From Acetobacter vaccinii (GTDB lineage: Bacteria; Pseudomonadota; Alphaproteobacteria; Acetobacterales; Acetobacteraceae): a DNA stretch of 64,000 nucleotides. The position numbers and the translations under genes are program-made. The stretch's first letter is position 1, and each line of letters starts with the position of its first letter. Where the stretch lies: contig NZ_CP043506.1 of NCBI RefSeq assembly GCF_008365315.1, positions 124,001 through 188,000 of the forward strand. Direction: 5' to 3'. The notes under the pieces were generated by a model. The model ran no database searches and was not told the origin of the DNA. It was given only the letters and a program-made list of their open reading frames with translations. This document shows, in pieces, positions 1-10,760 of this stretch.

Positions 1-201
1 CATGGCAATGATCAGATCATCCGGCACAAGCTTGCCAGAGTCCATCAGAGCCTTAGCCTGCTTCCCGACATCGGAGCCACGTGCCACTTCCGCCCGTAGC
101 ATGTCCCCTGTCGAGATCTGGATCATGCCGTATTTCTTTTCCAGAAACACGGACTGAGTCCCCTTGCCTGCCCCAGGTGGGCCAAGAAAGATAATGTTCA
201 T
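1..201 (-). CDS. adk: adenylate kinase, N-terminal 67 residues only (cut by window edge)
   Basis: Adenylate kinase interconverts ATP, AMP and ADP in the cytoplasm. The visible N-terminus starts [16 protein letters not shown], so the P-loop GPPGAGKGT lies at residues 7-15 and the AMP-binding ISTGDMLR segment follows near residue 30. The reading frame is open to position 1; the rest of the gene lies outside the window. The ATG at 201-199 overlaps the secY stop as ATGA, so translation is probably coupled. The secY-adk order is usual at the end of the spc operon. Confidence 0.95.
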   Translation of the reverse strand, partial: MNIIFLGPPGAGKGTQSVFLEKKYGMIQISTGDMLRAEVARGSDVGKQAKALMDSGKLVPDDLIIAM

Positions 202-1550
202 CGTCTGACAATCCTCTGTTTCTTGCCGCCACGTGTCTTGCGCATCAGGCCCTGATACTGGTGGGCCACCAGGTGTGACTGTATCTGGGTCACCGTATCG
301 ATCGTCACTGACACGATAATGATCAGACTGGTGCCGCCAAAGTAGAATGGCACATTATAATGACTGATCAGTATCTGCGGCAGAAGGCAGACTGCAACCA
401 TGTAGGCCGCGCCAATAGTGGTCAGGCGCGTCAGGATCTTGTCAAAGTAGGCGGCTGTAGCAGCACCGGGCCGAACAGTGGGAATAAACCCACCCTGCTT
501 GCGCAGGTTATCTGCCGTTTCCATGGGGTTGAAGCTGACTGCCGCGTAGAAATACGAGAAGAAGACAATCATCAACGCGTAGAACAGCATATAGAGCGGT
601 TGCCCCTGCCCCAGCTCTTCCCCAAGGAAAGAAAGCCAGCCAGGAAGCGACTTGCCATTCATCAGGCCAGCCAGCGTCACGGGGATCAACAGCACAGACG
701 AGGCGAAAATCGGCGGAATAACACCCGCGGTATTCACCTTCAGCGGCATATGCGTCGTGTCACCACCAAACATACGCTGCCCCATCTGACGCTTGGGATA
801 CTGGATCACCACGCGCCTCTGAGCCTGCTCCATGAACACGATGAACATGATTGTCAGCGCAGCCAGCACCAGAAACAGGAGCACAAAGATCGGCGACAAC
901 GCCCCTGTGTACCCCAGCTGGAAGAGACTGGCCAAAGCATGGGGCAGATTGGCGACAATACCGGCAAAGATGATCAGTGAGATACCATTGCCAACACCGC
1001 GCGAGGTTATCTGCTCCCCCAGCCACATCAGGAACATGGTGCCACCCACAAGGGCAGTCACACAGGTGACCAGAAACAGCGGTCCAGGATCAACAACAGC
1101 GGCACCACTTTGCACATTCTCCAGCCCCAGGGCGATGCCGTAAGCCTGAAAAACCGCAATCAGCACTGTCAGATAGCGTGTGTACTGGTTGAGCTTCTTA
1201 CGCCCCTGCTCACCTTCCTTCTTGAGGGCCTCAAGAGAGGGCAGCGCGGTGGACATAAGCTGGACGATGATCGACGCCGAAATATACGGCATGATGTTCA
1301 GGGCAAAGACAGTCATGCGCCCCAGCGCACCACCGGAGAACATGTTGAACATGCCCAGAATGCCGCCCTGATGCTGCGCAAGCAGCTGCCCCATCACTGT
1401 GGCGTCCACTCCCGGCACGGGAATATAGGTGCCAAGCCGATAGACAATAAGCGCACCCAGGGTAAACCAGATCCGCTTCTTGAGTTCCGTCGCCTTTGCG
1501 AACGACCCCACATTGAAATTGGCAGCCAGTTGTTCGGCCGCGGAAGCCAT
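198..1550 (-). CDS. secY: preprotein translocase subunit SecY
   Basis: This is the 450-residue channel-forming subunit of the SecYEG translocon in the inner membrane. The N-terminal [16 protein letters not shown] is followed by TM1 and the conserved IPVPGVD segment; about ten hydrophobic segments follow, with a basic C-terminus ([12 protein letters not shown]). The length is typical. The ATG at 1550 has a GGGTGA Shine-Dalgarno upstream. It follows rplO in the spc operon after a 141-bp gap that contains a strong stem-loop, and overlaps adk by 4 bp. Confidence 0.98.
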   Translation of the reverse strand: MASAAEQLAANFNVGSFAKATELKKRIWFTLGALIVYRLGTYIPVPGVDATVMGQLLAQHQGGILGMFNMFSGGALGRMTVFALNIMPYISASIIVQLMSTALPSLEALKKEGEQGRKKLNQYTRYLTVLIAVFQAYGIALGLENVQSGAAVVDPGPLFLVTCVTALVGGTMFLMWLGEQITSRGVGNGISLIIFAGIVANLPHALASLFQLGYTGALSPIFVLLFLVLAALTIMFIVFMEQAQRRVVIQYPKRQMGQRMFGGDTTHMPLKVNTAGVIPPIFASSVLLIPVTLAGLMNGKSLPGWLSFLGEELGQGQPLYMLFYALMIVFFSYFYAAVSFNPMETADNLRKQGGFIPTVRPGAATAAYFDKILTRLTTIGAAYMVAVCLLPQILISHYNVPFYFGGTSLIIIVSVTIDTVTQIQSHLVAHQYQGLMRKTRGGKKQRIVRR

Positions 1551-1571
1551 ACATTCACCCTTTCATACAAA

Positions 1572-1600
1572 CAGCGTCACCACAGGGTGTGGAGACGCTG
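1572..1600 (-). promoter_or_regulatory. stem-loop between rplO and secY
   Basis: A 7-bp arm (CAGCGTC/GACGCTG), one A/A mismatch and a 5-bp arm (CCACA/TGTGG) close on a GGG loop. It sits about 20 nt upstream of the secY start in the 141-bp rplO-secY gap. On the minus strand it is followed by TTTGTATG, too short a T-run for a clear terminator. It may be a partial attenuator or an RNA-processing site. Confidence 0.5.
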
Positions 1601-1691
1601 GCATGATAGTCTGAAAAAATCCCAGACAGCAGTTCTGCAGACCATGAAAGGGGGAAAACAGCACAGTGTACTGCCTCCCCCCATCTCATGC

Positions 1692-2180
1692 TCAGGAAGC
1701 GCTAGCTTCCGCCACAACCGGCCCGAGCAGCTTGATACTGCCCCCGACCTTTTCAATGGCGACGCGGGCAGAAGCGGAAACGCCAGAAACTTCGAACGTT
1801 ACGCTCTTTGTCAGTTCGCCCTCAGCAAGGATACGGACGCCCGCATACTTGCCAGAACCAACCAGCCCAGCTTGCTTCAGCGCTGCTTCCGTCACCGGAG
1901 CCGAAGCTTCCAGCTTGCCGTCAGCAATTGCCTGTTCAACAGCACCAAGGTTTACAGGAGCATACACCTTGCGAAAGATGTTCTTGAAACCACGCTTGGG
2001 CAGACGACGGTAGATAGGCAGCTGACCACCTTCAAAACCGTTCAGCGACACGCCTTCACGTGCCTTCTGACCCTTGACACCCTTACCGGAGGTCTTGCCC
2101 TTGCCGGAGCCGATGCCGCGCCCGAGACGCTTCTTGCGATAGCGCGAGCCTTCGTTATCACGAAGTTCGTTCAGTTTCAT
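1692..2180 (-). CDS. rplO: 50S ribosomal protein L15
   Basis: L15 (162 residues) is a late-assembly protein of the large subunit. The N-terminus [13 protein letters not shown] leads into the glycine- and lysine-rich L15 signature ([21 protein letters not shown]). The alanine-rich C-terminus (VVAEASAS) is slightly longer than in Escherichia coli. One base separates it from rpmD, consistent with spc operon order. Confidence 0.97.
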   Translation of the reverse strand: MKLNELRDNEGSRYRKKRLGRGIGSGKGKTSGKGVKGQKAREGVSLNGFEGGQLPIYRRLPKRGFKNIFRKVYAPVNLGAVEQAIADGKLEASAPVTEAALKQAGLVGSGKYAGVRILAEGELTKSVTFEVSGVSASARVAIEKVGGSIKLLGPVVAEASAS

Positions 2181-2181
2181 T

Positions 2182-2367
2182 TCAATCCTCCACCTTCACC
2201 AGGTGGGCCACCTTGCGGACCATACCCCGTGTGGACGGCGTATCTTCCAGAACCTTTTCCCGACCGATCTTGTTCAGACCGAGTCCGACCAGGGTTTCCT
2301 TCTGGCCAGGCTTACGCCCGTTGCCAGAAGCGATCTGAACGACCTTGAATGTCTTTTTCTCAGACAT
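2182..2367 (-). CDS. rpmD: 50S ribosomal protein L30
   Basis: L30 (61 residues) of the large subunit. The product starts [15 protein letters not shown] and carries the L30 core ([28 protein letters not shown]). The frame is open further upstream, but the ATG at 2367 gives the normal family length and overlaps the end of rpsE by 8 bp, so translation is likely coupled. Confidence 0.95.
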   Translation of the reverse strand: MSEKKTFKVVQIASGNGRKPGQKETLVGLGLNKIGREKVLEDTPSTRGMVRKVAHLVKVED

Positions 2368-2929
2368 CAGCGCCCTCCACAGCCTGATCACGCTTGCCGA
2401 AGATTTCTGCAACCTTCTTGCCACGACGGCTGGCAACAGCGCGGGGGCTGGCGCAGCGCGTCAGGGCGTCAAACGTGGCCTTGACCATGTTGTGGGGGTT
2501 ACGTGTCCCGAGGGACTTGGCCACCACGTCGTTGATCCCAAGGCTTTCGAAAACAGCGCGCATCGGGCCACCAGCGATGATCCCGGTCCCGGCTTCTGCC
2601 GAGCGCAGGACAACCTTACCTGCCCCGAAGTGGCCAGCCACATCGTGATGCAGGGTACGGCCTTCCTTCATCGGGACGCGGATCATGCTGCGCTTGGCGC
2701 GTTCCGTGGCCTTCCGGATTGCTTCCGGAACTTCACGGGCCTTACCAGCACCATAACCGACGCGACCCTTCTGGTCACCAACAACAACCAGAGCGGCAAA
2801 AGCAAAGCGCCGACCACCCTTCACAACCTTCGCAACGCGATTGATTGTGACGAGCTTGTCTACGAGCTCATCAGCTTCGCGCTCACGCTCACGGCCGCCT
2901 CGACCGCCTTCTCTTGGTTCACGAGCCAT
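2360..2929 (-). CDS. rpsE: 30S ribosomal protein S5
   Basis: S5 (189 residues) acts in decoding fidelity and at the mRNA entry site. A charged Gly/Arg-rich N-terminal tail (about 1-22) precedes the double-stranded-RNA-binding fold ([29 protein letters not shown]) and the C-terminal domain ([15 protein letters not shown]). The tail is longer than in E. coli, as is common in alphaproteobacteria. It starts 15 bp after rplR. Confidence 0.97.
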   Translation of the reverse strand: MAREPREGGRGGREREREADELVDKLVTINRVAKVVKGGRRFAFAALVVVGDQKGRVGYGAGKAREVPEAIRKATERAKRSMIRVPMKEGRTLHHDVAGHFGAGKVVLRSAEAGTGIIAGGPMRAVFESLGINDVVAKSLGTRNPHNMVKATFDALTRCASPRAVASRRGKKVAEIFGKRDQAVEGADV

Positions 2930-2944
2930 TGCGTGATCCTTTCC

Positions 2945-3307
2945 TCAGAAGGAGAGACCGCCCTCACGGGCCGCCTCCGCCAGGGCCTTGACACGCCCGT
3001 GATAAAGATAAGACCCCCTGTCGAAAACGACCAGAGAGACACCAGCAGCGACAGCGCGCTCGGCAATCAGCTTGCCAACAGCGCCAGCACTATCCTGGGT
3101 CGCACCGTTTTTAAGGGTCGCGCGCAGCTCTTTATCCAGAGTCGATGCCGAGGCAAGGGTCAGACCCTGTGCATCGTCAATGACCTGAGCATAAATGTTC
3201 TTGCCAGACCGGAAAACCGACAAACGAGGACGGCCACCAGCCTTGCGGCGAAGCTGGAAACGAAGGCGCGCACGCCGCCGGTTCCGCAGTTCCTGCTGAG
3301 TGCTCAT
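2945..3307 (-). CDS. rplR: 50S ribosomal protein L18
   Basis: L18 (120 residues) binds 5S rRNA. The arginine-rich N-terminus ([15 protein letters not shown]) is followed by the L18 core ([17 protein letters not shown]) and the C-terminal motif [18 protein letters not shown]. Length is normal. The ATG overlaps the rplF stop by 4 bp. Confidence 0.97.
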   Translation of the reverse strand: MSTQQELRNRRRARLRFQLRRKAGGRPRLSVFRSGKNIYAQVIDDAQGLTLASASTLDKELRATLKNGATQDSAGAVGKLIAERAVAAGVSLVVFDRGSYLYHGRVKALAEAAREGGLSF

Positions 3308-3837
3308 TTCTTCTTGCCTTCCTTGCGACGAATGGTTTCCGTATCATAACGCACGCCCTTGCCCTTGTAGGGTTCCGGCTTGCGGTAGTTACGGATGTCC
3401 AGCGCCACCTGCCCAACCTGCTGCTTGTCGATACCTTCCACGACGACAGCGGTCGGACGCGGCGTGGTGATCTTGATCCCCGCAGGAATCGGATAAACCA
3501 CGTCGTGAGAAAAGCCGAGGTTCAGCACAAGGTTGGAACCCTGCACCGCTGCACGATAACCAGTGCCGGTAATTTCCAGGGTCTTGGAGAACCCTTCGGA
3601 AACACCCTTAACCGCAGATGCGATCAGCGCACGGGTGGTGCCCCACATCATGCGTGCCTGGCTGGCGGTGCCAACCGGCTGCACAACAACCTTGCTGTCC
3701 TGCACTTCTGCCGCAACATGGGAAGAAATAGGCAGAGAAAGCTCGCCCAGCTTCCCTTTGGCACGGAACACGCCGTCCGTAATGGAAACGGTAACCCCCG
3801 CCGGCACTTCGACGGGATATTTGCCTACACGTGACAT
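3304..3837 (-). CDS. rplF: 50S ribosomal protein L6
   Basis: L6 (177 residues) lies near the GTPase centre. It starts [15 protein letters not shown] and ends with the signature [20 protein letters not shown]. The open frame extends 15 codons upstream, but the ATG at 3837 has a good GGAGGGAT Shine-Dalgarno and gives the normal length. It follows rpsH by 10 bp. Confidence 0.97.
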   Translation of the reverse strand: MSRVGKYPVEVPAGVTVSITDGVFRAKGKLGELSLPISSHVAAEVQDSKVVVQPVGTASQARMMWGTTRALIASAVKGVSEGFSKTLEITGTGYRAAVQGSNLVLNLGFSHDVVYPIPAGIKITTPRPTAVVVEGIDKQQVGQVALDIRNYRKPEPYKGKGVRYDTETIRRKEGKKK

Positions 3838-3847
3838 GTATCCCTCC

Positions 3848-4246
3848 TCAGAACACGCGGCAGAGGACTTCGCCGCCAACATTGGCGGCCCGTGCCTCTA
3901 CGTCGGACAGCACACCACGAGGCGTGGACAGGATGGAAACACCCAGCCCGGCGCACACGCGCGGCAGTTCCTTGATTTTAGAATAAACGCGGCGGCCCGG
4001 GCGGGAAACACGCTGGATTTCCCGGATCACCGGTTCACCTTCAGCATATTTCAGCTCGATATGCAGCTGGGCGACACCCTTGCGCACTTCTTCGCGCTTG
4101 TAACCACGGATGTAACCCTCGCGCTGCAGCGCCTCCAGAACGTTTGCACGCAGGCTGGAAGCCGGTGCAACGCAGGAGTTATGACGCGCACGCTGAGCGT
4201 TGCGAATACGGGTGAGCATATCACCCAACGGATCAGAAAGAGACAT
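3848..4246 (-). CDS. rpsH: 30S ribosomal protein S8
   Basis: S8 (132 residues) binds the central domain of 16S rRNA and in E. coli represses the spc operon. The N-terminus [18 protein letters not shown] and the C-terminal [13 protein letters not shown] segment are family signatures. Length is typical. It lies 9 bp after rpsN. Confidence 0.97.
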   Translation of the reverse strand: MSLSDPLGDMLTRIRNAQRARHNSCVAPASSLRANVLEALQREGYIRGYKREEVRKGVAQLHIELKYAEGEPVIREIQRVSRPGRRVYSKIKELPRVCAGLGVSILSTPRGVLSDVEARAANVGGEVLCRVF

Positions 4247-4255
4247 GTCGCGCCC

Positions 4256-4561
4256 TTACCAGCTAGCTTTGACCACTCCCGGAATCTGGCCTGTAGACGC
4301 CAGATCACGGAAAGCGACACGACACAGTTCGAACTTGCGGTAGTTACCGCGAGAACGACCCGTGAGCTTGCACCGCAGACGCACGCGCACGCGCGAGCTG
4401 TTGCGGGGCAGTTCAGCCAGCTTCAGGGACGCATCAAACCGATCTTCCACGGGCAGAGAGCGATCCATCACGATGTTCTTGAGAGCTGTACGCTTCTCTT
4501 TATCCCGTGCCGCCATGCGCGCGCGTTTCGCATTACGCAGGATGGCAGATGTTTTAGCCAT
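4256..4561 (-). CDS. rpsN: 30S ribosomal protein S14, zinc-independent form
   Basis: S14 (101 residues) of the 30S head. The C-terminal [18 protein letters not shown] block is diagnostic. There is no pair of CxxC motifs, and the length is that of the long zinc-independent class. It is separated from rplE by 72 bp, the longest gap inside the spc part. Confidence 0.97.
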   Translation of the reverse strand: MAKTSAILRNAKRARMAARDKEKRTALKNIVMDRSLPVEDRFDASLKLAELPRNSSRVRVRLRCKLTGRSRGNYRKFELCRVAFRDLASTGQIPGVVKASW

Positions 4562-4633
4562 ATAACATTACCTCCGGAACCCTTCGAAAACCTTCGACGG
4601 TTTTCCAAGATCAGACAATAGAGCCCGCCTGTA

Positions 4634-5203
4634 TCATCCCGCGAAGGGAAGATCAAACGCCTTAAGCAGAGCCTTGGCTTCCGCATCCGTTTTCGCGCTG
4701 GTCACGAACACGACATCCATACCGCGGACATCGTCCACTTTGTCGTAATCGATTTCAGGGAAAACAATCTGTTCCTTCAGACCGAGGGCAAAGTTGCCAC
4801 GGCCATCGAAACCCTTCGTAGCCGGCAGGCCACGGAAGTCACGGATACGGGGCATGGCAATGGTCACCAGGCGGTCAAGGAATTCGTACATCCTTGCCCG
4901 ACGCAGGGTCACTTTGCAGCCAATCGGCAGGCCTTCACGAATCTTGAAGCCCGCAATTGCCTTCTTAGCCAGCGTCTTGACAGGCTTCTGGCCTGCAATC
5001 AGCGTCATTTCAGCAAAAGCAGCATCAAGCTTCTTCTGGTCACCCGCAGCTTCGCCGACGCCCATATTCAGGACGATCTTTTCAAGCTTGGGCACCTGCA
5101 TTTCATTGCTGTAACCAAACTGTTCTTTCAGTTTGGCACGCAGTTCGTCCTCGTAGCGCTGCTGAAGGCGCGGGAGAGAACGGCTTCCGTTGTTCGCAGT
5201 CAT
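4634..5203 (-). CDS. rplE: 50S ribosomal protein L5
   Basis: L5 (189 residues) binds 5S rRNA and contacts P-site tRNA. Signature segments are [16 protein letters not shown] and [17 protein letters not shown]. The frame also opens at a TTG at 5224 inside the end of rplX; the ATG at 5203, 10 bp past the rplX stop, is the more likely start and gives a near-normal length. Confidence 0.95.
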   Translation of the reverse strand: MTANNGSRSLPRLQQRYEDELRAKLKEQFGYSNEMQVPKLEKIVLNMGVGEAAGDQKKLDAAFAEMTLIAGQKPVKTLAKKAIAGFKIREGLPIGCKVTLRRARMYEFLDRLVTIAMPRIRDFRGLPATKGFDGRGNFALGLKEQIVFPEIDYDKVDDVRGMDVVFVTSAKTDAEAKALLKAFDLPFAG

Positions 5204-5213
5204 TGGTGGTTTC

Positions 5214-5534
5214 TCAGCCTTCAATCACTTCACCTGTCGCCTTGGCGACACGGACTTTCCTGCCGTCTTCCAGCACCCGGAAACCAACGCGAGTCGGCTT
5301 CTTGGAGGCCGGATCCACCAGCTTCAGATTGGAAAGATGAACGGGCGCTTCACGAGCGATGATCCCGCCTTCTTCCCCCATACGACGGGCGCGCTGGTGG
5401 CGCTTGGCCACTGCAACACCACGAACAACCGCACGGTTCTCGGAAGGACGAACTTCCAGAACTTCCCCCTGGGTACCCTTGGAGGAACCGCTGATGACGA
5501 GAACCGTATCGCCTTTTTTAATACGGGCAGCCAT
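5214..5534 (-). CDS. rplX: 50S ribosomal protein L24
   Basis: L24 (106 residues) initiates large-subunit assembly. The N-terminal KOW motif ([20 protein letters not shown]) is clear. The start codon overlaps the rplN stop by one base (TAATG), a translational coupling arrangement. Confidence 0.97.
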   Translation of the reverse strand: MAARIKKGDTVLVISGSSKGTQGEVLEVRPSENRAVVRGVAVAKRHQRARRMGEEGGIIAREAPVHLSNLKLVDPASKKPTRVGFRVLEDGRKVRVAKATGEVIEG

Positions 5535-5902
5535 TACAGCACCTCCGGTGCCAGAGAGATGATCTTCATGAACTTTTTGGCACGCAGTTCGCGCACAACC
5601 GGCCCGAAGATACGGGTACCAATCGGCTCCTGCTGCTTGTTGATCAGCACCGCCGCGTTCCGGTCGAAACGGATGGCGCTTCCATCAGGCCGACGGACGG
5701 GGTACGATGTCCGCACGATAACAGCCTGGTGAACGTCGCCCTTCTTCACCTTCCCACGGGGGATGGCTTCCTTGACGGACACGACGATCACGTCGCCGAC
5801 CGAGGCGGACTTCCTCTTGGAACCGCCCAGCACCTTGATGCACTGCACCTGACGCGCGCCGGAATTGTCAGCGACGTCAAGGTTGGTCTCGGGATGGATC
5901 AT
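5534..5902 (-). CDS. rplN: 50S ribosomal protein L14
   Basis: L14 (122 residues) sits at the subunit interface. It starts [18 protein letters not shown] and contains the conserved IKVLGGSKR and GVVRELR-like [13 protein letters not shown] blocks (here [15 protein letters not shown]). Length is exactly that of the family. It begins the spc part and is 18 bp downstream of rpsQ, with no terminator visible between the S10 and spc groups. Confidence 0.97.
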   Translation of the reverse strand: MIHPETNLDVADNSGARQVQCIKVLGGSKRKSASVGDVIVVSVKEAIPRGKVKKGDVHQAVIVRTSYPVRRPDGSAIRFDRNAAVLINKQQEPIGTRIFGPVVRELRAKKFMKIISLAPEVL

Positions 5903-5920
5903 AACCTAGATATCCTTACG

Positions 5921-6190
5921 TTAGACCGACGCGCCAGCTTCCACGCCCACGGTCTCGCCGTTGCGGGAAATCACGGTCCACGTCTTGCGCCGCGAAATAG
6001 GCGGGCATTCGACAATCCGCACGGTGTCACCCACCTTGCAGATGTTTTCCTCATCGTGCGCCGCGTATTTCTTGGAGCGACGGATGAACTTCTTGTAGAG
6101 CGGATGCATGACGCGACGATCAACAAGAACCGTAATGGTCTTGTCCATCTTGTCGCTGGTCACACGCCCGCTCAGGACGCGCCTTGGCAT
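5921..6190 (-). CDS. rpsQ: 30S ribosomal protein S17
   Basis: S17 (89 residues) binds the 5' domain of 16S rRNA. It shows the OB-fold signature [18 protein letters not shown] and the [15 protein letters not shown] block. Normal length; 13 bp after rpmC. Confidence 0.97.
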   Translation of the reverse strand: MPRRVLSGRVTSDKMDKTITVLVDRRVMHPLYKKFIRRSKKYAAHDEENICKVGDTVRIVECPPISRRKTWTVISRNGETVGVEAGASV

Positions 6191-6203
6191 CGGCTAACTC
6201 TCC

Positions 6204-6440
6204 TCAGGCAGTGGCGGCAGATGTTGTTGCACCTGCTGCTGTCTTAGTATTCTGCGCGACAATTGTCTTGATACGCGCAATTTCACGGCGAACCGTACGG
6301 ATACGGCTCTGCGCTTCGTTCTGGCCCGTCGCCTGCTGAAAACGCAGGTTGAGCTGTTCACGCTTCAGTTCAACCAGACGAGCCTGAAGCTCGTCTGGGG
6401 TCTTTGCGCGCAAATCAGCCGGCTTAACCGCCTTTGCCAT
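6204..6440 (-). CDS. rpmC: 50S ribosomal protein L29
   Basis: L29 (78 residues) lies near the peptide tunnel exit. The helical hairpin contains KTPDELQARLVELKREQLN. The C-terminal threonine/alanine tail is about 12 residues longer than in E. coli L29. The ATG at 6440 is chosen because GGAGA lies 8 nt upstream and the product starts MAKAVKPADLR; a start five codons upstream would run into rplP. Confidence 0.93.
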   Translation of the reverse strand: MAKAVKPADLRAKTPDELQARLVELKREQLNLRFQQATGQNEAQSRIRTVRREIARIKTIVAQNTKTAAGATTSAATA

Positions 6441-6441
6441 C

Positions 6442-6858
6442 TCACGCATCTCCAATTCGGGTTACAAACTTGGTCTTGATCGGCAGCTTTGCCGCACCAA
6501 GAGCAAGCGCTTCACGCGCCAGCTCCGGCGGCACACCTTCGATCTCGAACAGGATGCGACCAGGCTTCACACGGGCCACCCAGTATTCGGGAGAACCTTT
6601 ACCGGAGCCCATACGCACTTCTGCGGGCTTTGTCGAGACCGGAATATCAGGGAAGATACGAATCCACACCCGACCGGCACGTTTCATAGCACGCGTGATA
6701 GCCCGACGGGATGCTTCGATCTGCCGTGCGGTGATACGCTCGGGCTGAAGCGCCTTGAGGCCAAAGGTACCAAAGTTCAGAGTGGTACCACTTTTTGCAA
6801 GGCCGTGAATCCGGCCTTTGTGAGCTTTACGGAATTTTGTCCGCTTCGGGGAAAGCAT
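6442..6858 (-). CDS. rplP: 50S ribosomal protein L16
   Basis: L16 (138 residues) sits near the A-site tRNA elbow. It starts [19 protein letters not shown] and contains the conserved [20 protein letters not shown] block. Normal length. One base separates its stop from the rpmC start. Confidence 0.97.
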   Translation of the reverse strand: MLSPKRTKFRKAHKGRIHGLAKSGTTLNFGTFGLKALQPERITARQIEASRRAITRAMKRAGRVWIRIFPDIPVSTKPAEVRMGSGKGSPEYWVARVKPGRILFEIEGVPPELAREALALGAAKLPIKTKFVTRIGDA

Positions 6859-6876
6859 TGTCTTTTATCCCTCTCC

Positions 6877-7554
6877 TCAGCGCTGAGGAGCCTGTTCGGC
6901 CGCCCGGCGATCCTGAGCCAACGGATCATGGGCAAGAATTTCGCCCTTGAAGATCCAGACCTTCACACCGCATGCACCATAGGTGGTCATTGCAGTTGCT
7001 GTGCCGTAATCGATATCGGCGCGCAGCGTGTGAAGAGGCACGCGGCCTTCACGGTACCACTCGATACGAGCGATTTCCGCACCACCAAGACGACCGGAGC
7101 AGTTGATCCGGATACCCTGGGCACCAAGACGCATGGCGGACTGCACCGCACGCTTCATGGCACGACGGAAAGCCACACGGCGTTCCAGCTGCTGGGCGAT
7201 GTTTTCGGCAACCAGAGTCGCGTCGATTTCCGGCTTGCGGATTTCAACGATGTTGAGCGCAACTTCGGTGCCGGCCATACGGGTCAGCTCCTTACGCAGC
7301 GCGTCAATGTCCTGACCCTTCTTACCGATCACAACACCCGGGCGAGCCGCGTAGATCGTCACGCGCGGCTTTTTGGCCGGGCGTTCGATCACAACGCGGG
7401 AAACACCCGCACCAGCCAGCTTGCGGCGCAGGAACGCACGCAGCTTCAGGTCTTCATGCAGAAGGCGGGAATAGTCAGCGCCAGCGTACCAGCGGCTATC
7501 CCAGGTGCGGTTGATACCGAGCCGCAGCCCGATCGGATTGACTTTATGTCCCAT
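6877..7554 (-). CDS. rpsC: 30S ribosomal protein S3
   Basis: S3 (225 residues) forms the mRNA entry pore. It starts [13 protein letters not shown]. The KH domain carries [17 protein letters not shown] near residue 75, followed by the C-terminal domain ([18 protein letters not shown]). It lies 3 bp after rplV. Confidence 0.97.
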   Translation of the reverse strand: MGHKVNPIGLRLGINRTWDSRWYAGADYSRLLHEDLKLRAFLRRKLAGAGVSRVVIERPAKKPRVTIYAARPGVVIGKKGQDIDALRKELTRMAGTEVALNIVEIRKPEIDATLVAENIAQQLERRVAFRRAMKRAVQSAMRLGAQGIRINCSGRLGGAEIARIEWYREGRVPLHTLRADIDYGTATAMTTYGACGVKVWIFKGEILAHDPLAQDRRAAEQAPQR

Positions 7555-7557
7555 ACC

Positions 7558-7968
7558 TCAGGCCGCCTTCTGCTCAGAGGGGGCCGCTTCAGGCTCTACC
7601 GCCCGTTCGGCCACAACAATCTTCAGGTGACTGAAAAACTTTTCGATCCGTGCGGAACGACCACGGCCACGCGCATGGAAGCGACGCATGACAATGGACT
7701 TGCCCACTTCGGCCGTCTTGACCACCAGCTGGTCAACGTCCAGCTGGTGATTGTTTTCAGCGTTGGCGATCGCGCTTTCCAGCGTCTTCTTCACCTGCTG
7801 GGCGATACGGCGCTTGGAGAATGTCAGCGTCGCAATAGCCTGGGCTGCAGGCTTGTTACGAATCAGGCCAGCCACAAGGTTAAGCTTGCGGGGGCTAACC
7901 CGGATGTTACGCGTGACAGCTTGCGCTTCTGTTTCCGCGAGCGTGCGCGGATGCTTCGGCTTGCTCAT
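7558..7968 (-). CDS. rplV: 50S ribosomal protein L22
   Basis: L22 (136 residues) lines the peptide exit tunnel. The [18 protein letters not shown] segment and the hairpin region ([22 protein letters not shown]) identify it. Residues 1-18 and the acidic/alanine-rich last 15 residues extend beyond the E. coli protein. It follows rpsS by 8 bp. Confidence 0.96.
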   Translation of the reverse strand: MSKPKHPRTLAETEAQAVTRNIRVSPRKLNLVAGLIRNKPAAQAIATLTFSKRRIAQQVKKTLESAIANAENNHQLDVDQLVVKTAEVGKSIVMRRFHARGRGRSARIEKFFSHLKIVVAERAVEPEAAPSEQKAA

Positions 7969-7976
7969 CTGTGCTC

Positions 7977-8255
7977 TTAGCCCCGCTTAGACTTCTTGTC
8001 AGCACCATGCCCGTGGAATGTACGGGTCGGAGAGAATTCGCCAAACTTATGGCCAACCATGTTCTCCGTAACCTGCACAGGCAGGAACTTCTGACCGTTA
8101 TAAACACCGAACGTCAGTCCCACGAACTGAGGAAGAATCGTGGAACGACGGGACCAGATCTTGATCACTTCGTTTCGGCCCGATGCGCGGGATACTTCAG
8201 CTTTGTTCAGCAGATACCCGTCGACGAACGGACCTTTCCAGACGGAACGTGCCAT
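7977..8255 (-). CDS. rpsS: 30S ribosomal protein S19
   Basis: S19 (92 residues) of the 30S head. It starts [16 protein letters not shown] and contains [18 protein letters not shown] and a basic C-terminus (DKKSKRG). Normal length; 13 bp after rplB. Confidence 0.98.
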   Translation of the reverse strand: MARSVWKGPFVDGYLLNKAEVSRASGRNEVIKIWSRRSTILPQFVGLTFGVYNGQKFLPVQVTENMVGHKFGEFSPTRTFHGHGADKKSKRG

Positions 8256-8268
8256 CTTCTATTGCCCC

Positions 8269-9099
8269 TTACTTGCCGGTCTTCCGGCGACGGATAATCA
8301 GACTGTCCGTCCGCTTGTTGACCCGAGTTTTGTAACCTTTGGTCGGCTTGCCCCACGGTGTAACCGGATGACGGCCACCAGAGGTACGACCTTCACCACC
8401 ACCATGCGGGTGATCGACCGGGTTCATGACCACGCCGCGGTTATGCGGACGACGGCCCAGCCAGCGCGAACGCCCGGCCTTACCCATGTGCTGGTTCATG
8501 TTGTCCGGGTTTGAAACCGCACCAACAGTTGCCATGCATTCGCCGCGCACAACGCGCAGTTCACCGGACTGCAGCTTGATCTGGGCGTAGCCAGAATCCT
8601 TGCCGACCAGCTGGGCATATGTGCCAGCCGAACGCGCCAGCTTGCCACCAGCACCCTGCTTCAGCTCGATGTTGTGCACGATCGTGCCAACAGGGATTGC
8701 TGCCAGAGGCATGGCATTGCCAGGCTTGATGTCCGCACGGGCACCGGAAATGACCGTGTCACCAACCTTCAGACGCTGCGGAGCGAGGATGTAGGCGAGT
8801 TCGCCGTCCTCATACTTCACCAGCGCGATGAAAGCGGTGCGGTTGGGGTCATATTCCAGACGTTCAACCGTGCCGGCGACATCAAACTTGCGACGCTTGA
8901 AATCGACATAACGATAAGACTGCTTGTGCCCGCCCCCACGGAAGCGGGATGTAATCCGCCCGTTGTTGTTGCGACCACCTGTCTTGTTCTTGCCTTCAGT
9001 CAACTGCTTGACCGGCTTGCCCTTCCAGAGGTCCGCGCGGTCAATCAGAACCGTACCACGCAGGCTGGGCGTGACAGGATTAAAGTGCTTCAGTGCCAT
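8269..9099 (-). CDS. rplB: 50S ribosomal protein L2
   Basis: L2 (276 residues) is needed for subunit association and peptidyl transferase activity. The C-terminal [18 protein letters not shown] block contains the conserved histidine, and the product ends with a lysine-rich RRRKTGK tail. Full family length; 16 bp after rplW. Confidence 0.98.
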   Translation of the reverse strand: MALKHFNPVTPSLRGTVLIDRADLWKGKPVKQLTEGKNKTGGRNNNGRITSRFRGGGHKQSYRYVDFKRRKFDVAGTVERLEYDPNRTAFIALVKYEDGELAYILAPQRLKVGDTVISGARADIKPGNAMPLAAIPVGTIVHNIELKQGAGGKLARSAGTYAQLVGKDSGYAQIKLQSGELRVVRGECMATVGAVSNPDNMNQHMGKAGRSRWLGRRPHNRGVVMNPVDHPHGGGEGRTSGGRHPVTPWGKPTKGYKTRVNKRTDSLIIRRRKTGK

Positions 9100-9115
9100 C
9101 AGTTTCTACCCCTGA

Positions 9116-9451
9116 TCACGCCAGCTTTGCCGTAAGGTCGATTGACTGACCTTCAGCAAGCTGCACGAACGCCTTTTTCACGTCGGAACGCTGGCCCGTG
9201 CGCCCCTTGAAGCGCTTGACCTTGCCCTTCTGGATCAGGGTGTTGACACCAACAACCTTCACCCCGAACAGCGTTTCCACCGCAACCTTGATCTCAGGCT
9301 TGCTGGCCGACAGAGCAACCTTGAACACAACCTGATTCTTTTCAGAAAGCGCAGTCGCCTTTTCAGTGATCACGGGCGTACGAACGATGTCGTACAGTGC
9401 TTCCCGCGACAGACGCTGAGCTTTCCGGCGAATGGCAAGAATGTTGGTCAT
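9116..9451 (-). CDS. rplW: 50S ribosomal protein L23
   Basis: L23 (111 residues) is at the tunnel exit and docks trigger factor and SRP. The core [21 protein letters not shown] and the [20 protein letters not shown] segment are typical. The 10-15 residue N-terminal extension is ordinary for alphaproteobacteria. Its ATG overlaps the rplD stop by 4 bp. Confidence 0.97.
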   Translation of the reverse strand: MTNILAIRRKAQRLSREALYDIVRTPVITEKATALSEKNQVVFKVALSASKPEIKVAVETLFGVKVVGVNTLIQKGKVKRFKGRTGQRSDVKKAFVQLAEGQSIDLTAKLA

Positions 9452-10062
9452 GCCAGGCGCTCCTTCAGCCCTTCGAGGCCAGCCCGCGTAATCGCAAGCA
9501 CCTCGTGGTTGAGAATATCATACACGTTCGCGCCAATGGTCGGCAGGACGTCGATGCGCGGCAGGTTGCGTGCAGCACGCACAAAGCCTTCATCAACGGC
9601 ACCGTCAACGATCAGAGCGGACACCAGCCCGAGGTCTTTCAGCTTCTTGGCCAGCTCGGTCGTCTTCGTCACGCCAGAAGCGGACTCCAGAACGATCAGC
9701 TTGCCATCCTGCGCCTTCTGCGACAGGGCGGAGATCAGACCCAGACGACGCACCTTCTTGGGCAGGTCATAGCCATGATCACGAACGACCGGACCATGAA
9801 CAGCGCCACCGGTGCGGTACTGCGGCGCACGCAGAGAGCCCTGACGGGCGCTGCCGGTGCCTTTCTGACGGTACGGCTTCTTGGTCGTGCCGGACACTTC
9901 ACCCATGCCCTTGACCTTGTGCGTACCGGCGCGGCGCTTGGCCAACTGCCAGTGAACAACACGCGCCATGATGTCGGCACGCGGTGCAACCGCAAAAATG
10001 TCATCGGGCAGAGTGGCGGAGCCAGCCGTGCCGTTATCAAGTGTCTTGATTTCGATTTCCAT
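9448..10062 (-). CDS. rplD: 50S ribosomal protein L4
   Basis: L4 (204 residues) contributes to the exit tunnel and in E. coli regulates the S10 operon. The conserved loop ([24 protein letters not shown]-like region around residues 63-85) is present. Start ATG at 10062, 4 bp after rplC. Confidence 0.97.
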   Translation of the reverse strand: MEIEIKTLDNGTAGSATLPDDIFAVAPRADIMARVVHWQLAKRRAGTHKVKGMGEVSGTTKKPYRQKGTGSARQGSLRAPQYRTGGAVHGPVVRDHGYDLPKKVRRLGLISALSQKAQDGKLIVLESASGVTKTTELAKKLKDLGLVSALIVDGAVDEGFVRAARNLPRIDVLPTIGANVYDILNHEVLAITRAGLEGLKERLA

Positions 10063-10066
10063 GATC

Positions 10067-10750
10067 TCAGCCCTCCGCCGTCACAAGGCCGGCCGGATAA
10101 GGCGCGTCACCATGGCGGGCTTTCTTGATCGCGTCACGAATGAGAACAACACCGTTCTTTGCCCCGGGGACGGAGCCACGAACCATGATGATATTCTTTT
10201 CCGGATCGACCGCTGCGATTTCCAGATTCAAGGTGGTCACGCGCTCATCGCCCAGGTGACCAGCCATTTTCTTGTTTTTGAAGGTCTTACCGGGATCCTG
10301 GCGGTTACCGGTCGAACCATGCGAACGGTGCGAAATGGACACACCATGCGTGGCTTCAAGACCGGCAAAATTCCAGCGCTTCATGGCGCCAGCAAATCCC
10401 TTACCCTTGCTGAGACCCGTGACGTCAACCTTCTGGCCAACGACAAAGTGGGACGCAGACAAGCTGGCTCCGACTTCCAGCGTAGCGTCATCGGCTACAC
10501 GGAATTCACGAACCACCTTCTTGGGTTCAACCTTCACACGGGCAAAATGGCCGCGATTGGGCTTTGTGACATTCTTCACCTTGGCGTTGCCCAGACCCAG
10601 CTGAACAGCGACATAGCCGTCCCGCTCCTGGGTGCGGACATCAACCACCTGCACTTCATCAAGATGCAGGACAGTGACAGGCACATGCGTGCCATCTTCC
10701 TTGAACAGTCGGGACATGCCCAACTTCTTTGCGATCAATCCGGTGCGCAT
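10067..10750 (-). CDS. rplC: 50S ribosomal protein L3
   Basis: L3 (227 residues) starts assembly at the 3' end of 23S rRNA. It begins [20 protein letters not shown], and the conserved [20 protein letters not shown] loop is present. The open frame runs 10 codons further upstream into rpsJ; the ATG at 10750, 10 bp after the rpsJ stop, matches the family N-terminus. Confidence 0.97.
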   Translation of the reverse strand: MRTGLIAKKLGMSRLFKEDGTHVPVTVLHLDEVQVVDVRTQERDGYVAVQLGLGNAKVKNVTKPNRGHFARVKVEPKKVVREFRVADDATLEVGASLSASHFVVGQKVDVTGLSKGKGFAGAMKRWNFAGLEATHGVSISHRSHGSTGNRQDPGKTFKNKKMAGHLGDERVTTLNLEIAAVDPEKNIIMVRGSVPGAKNGVVLIRDAIKKARHGDAPYPAGLVTAEG

Positions 10751-10760
10751 CGTCTGGACC

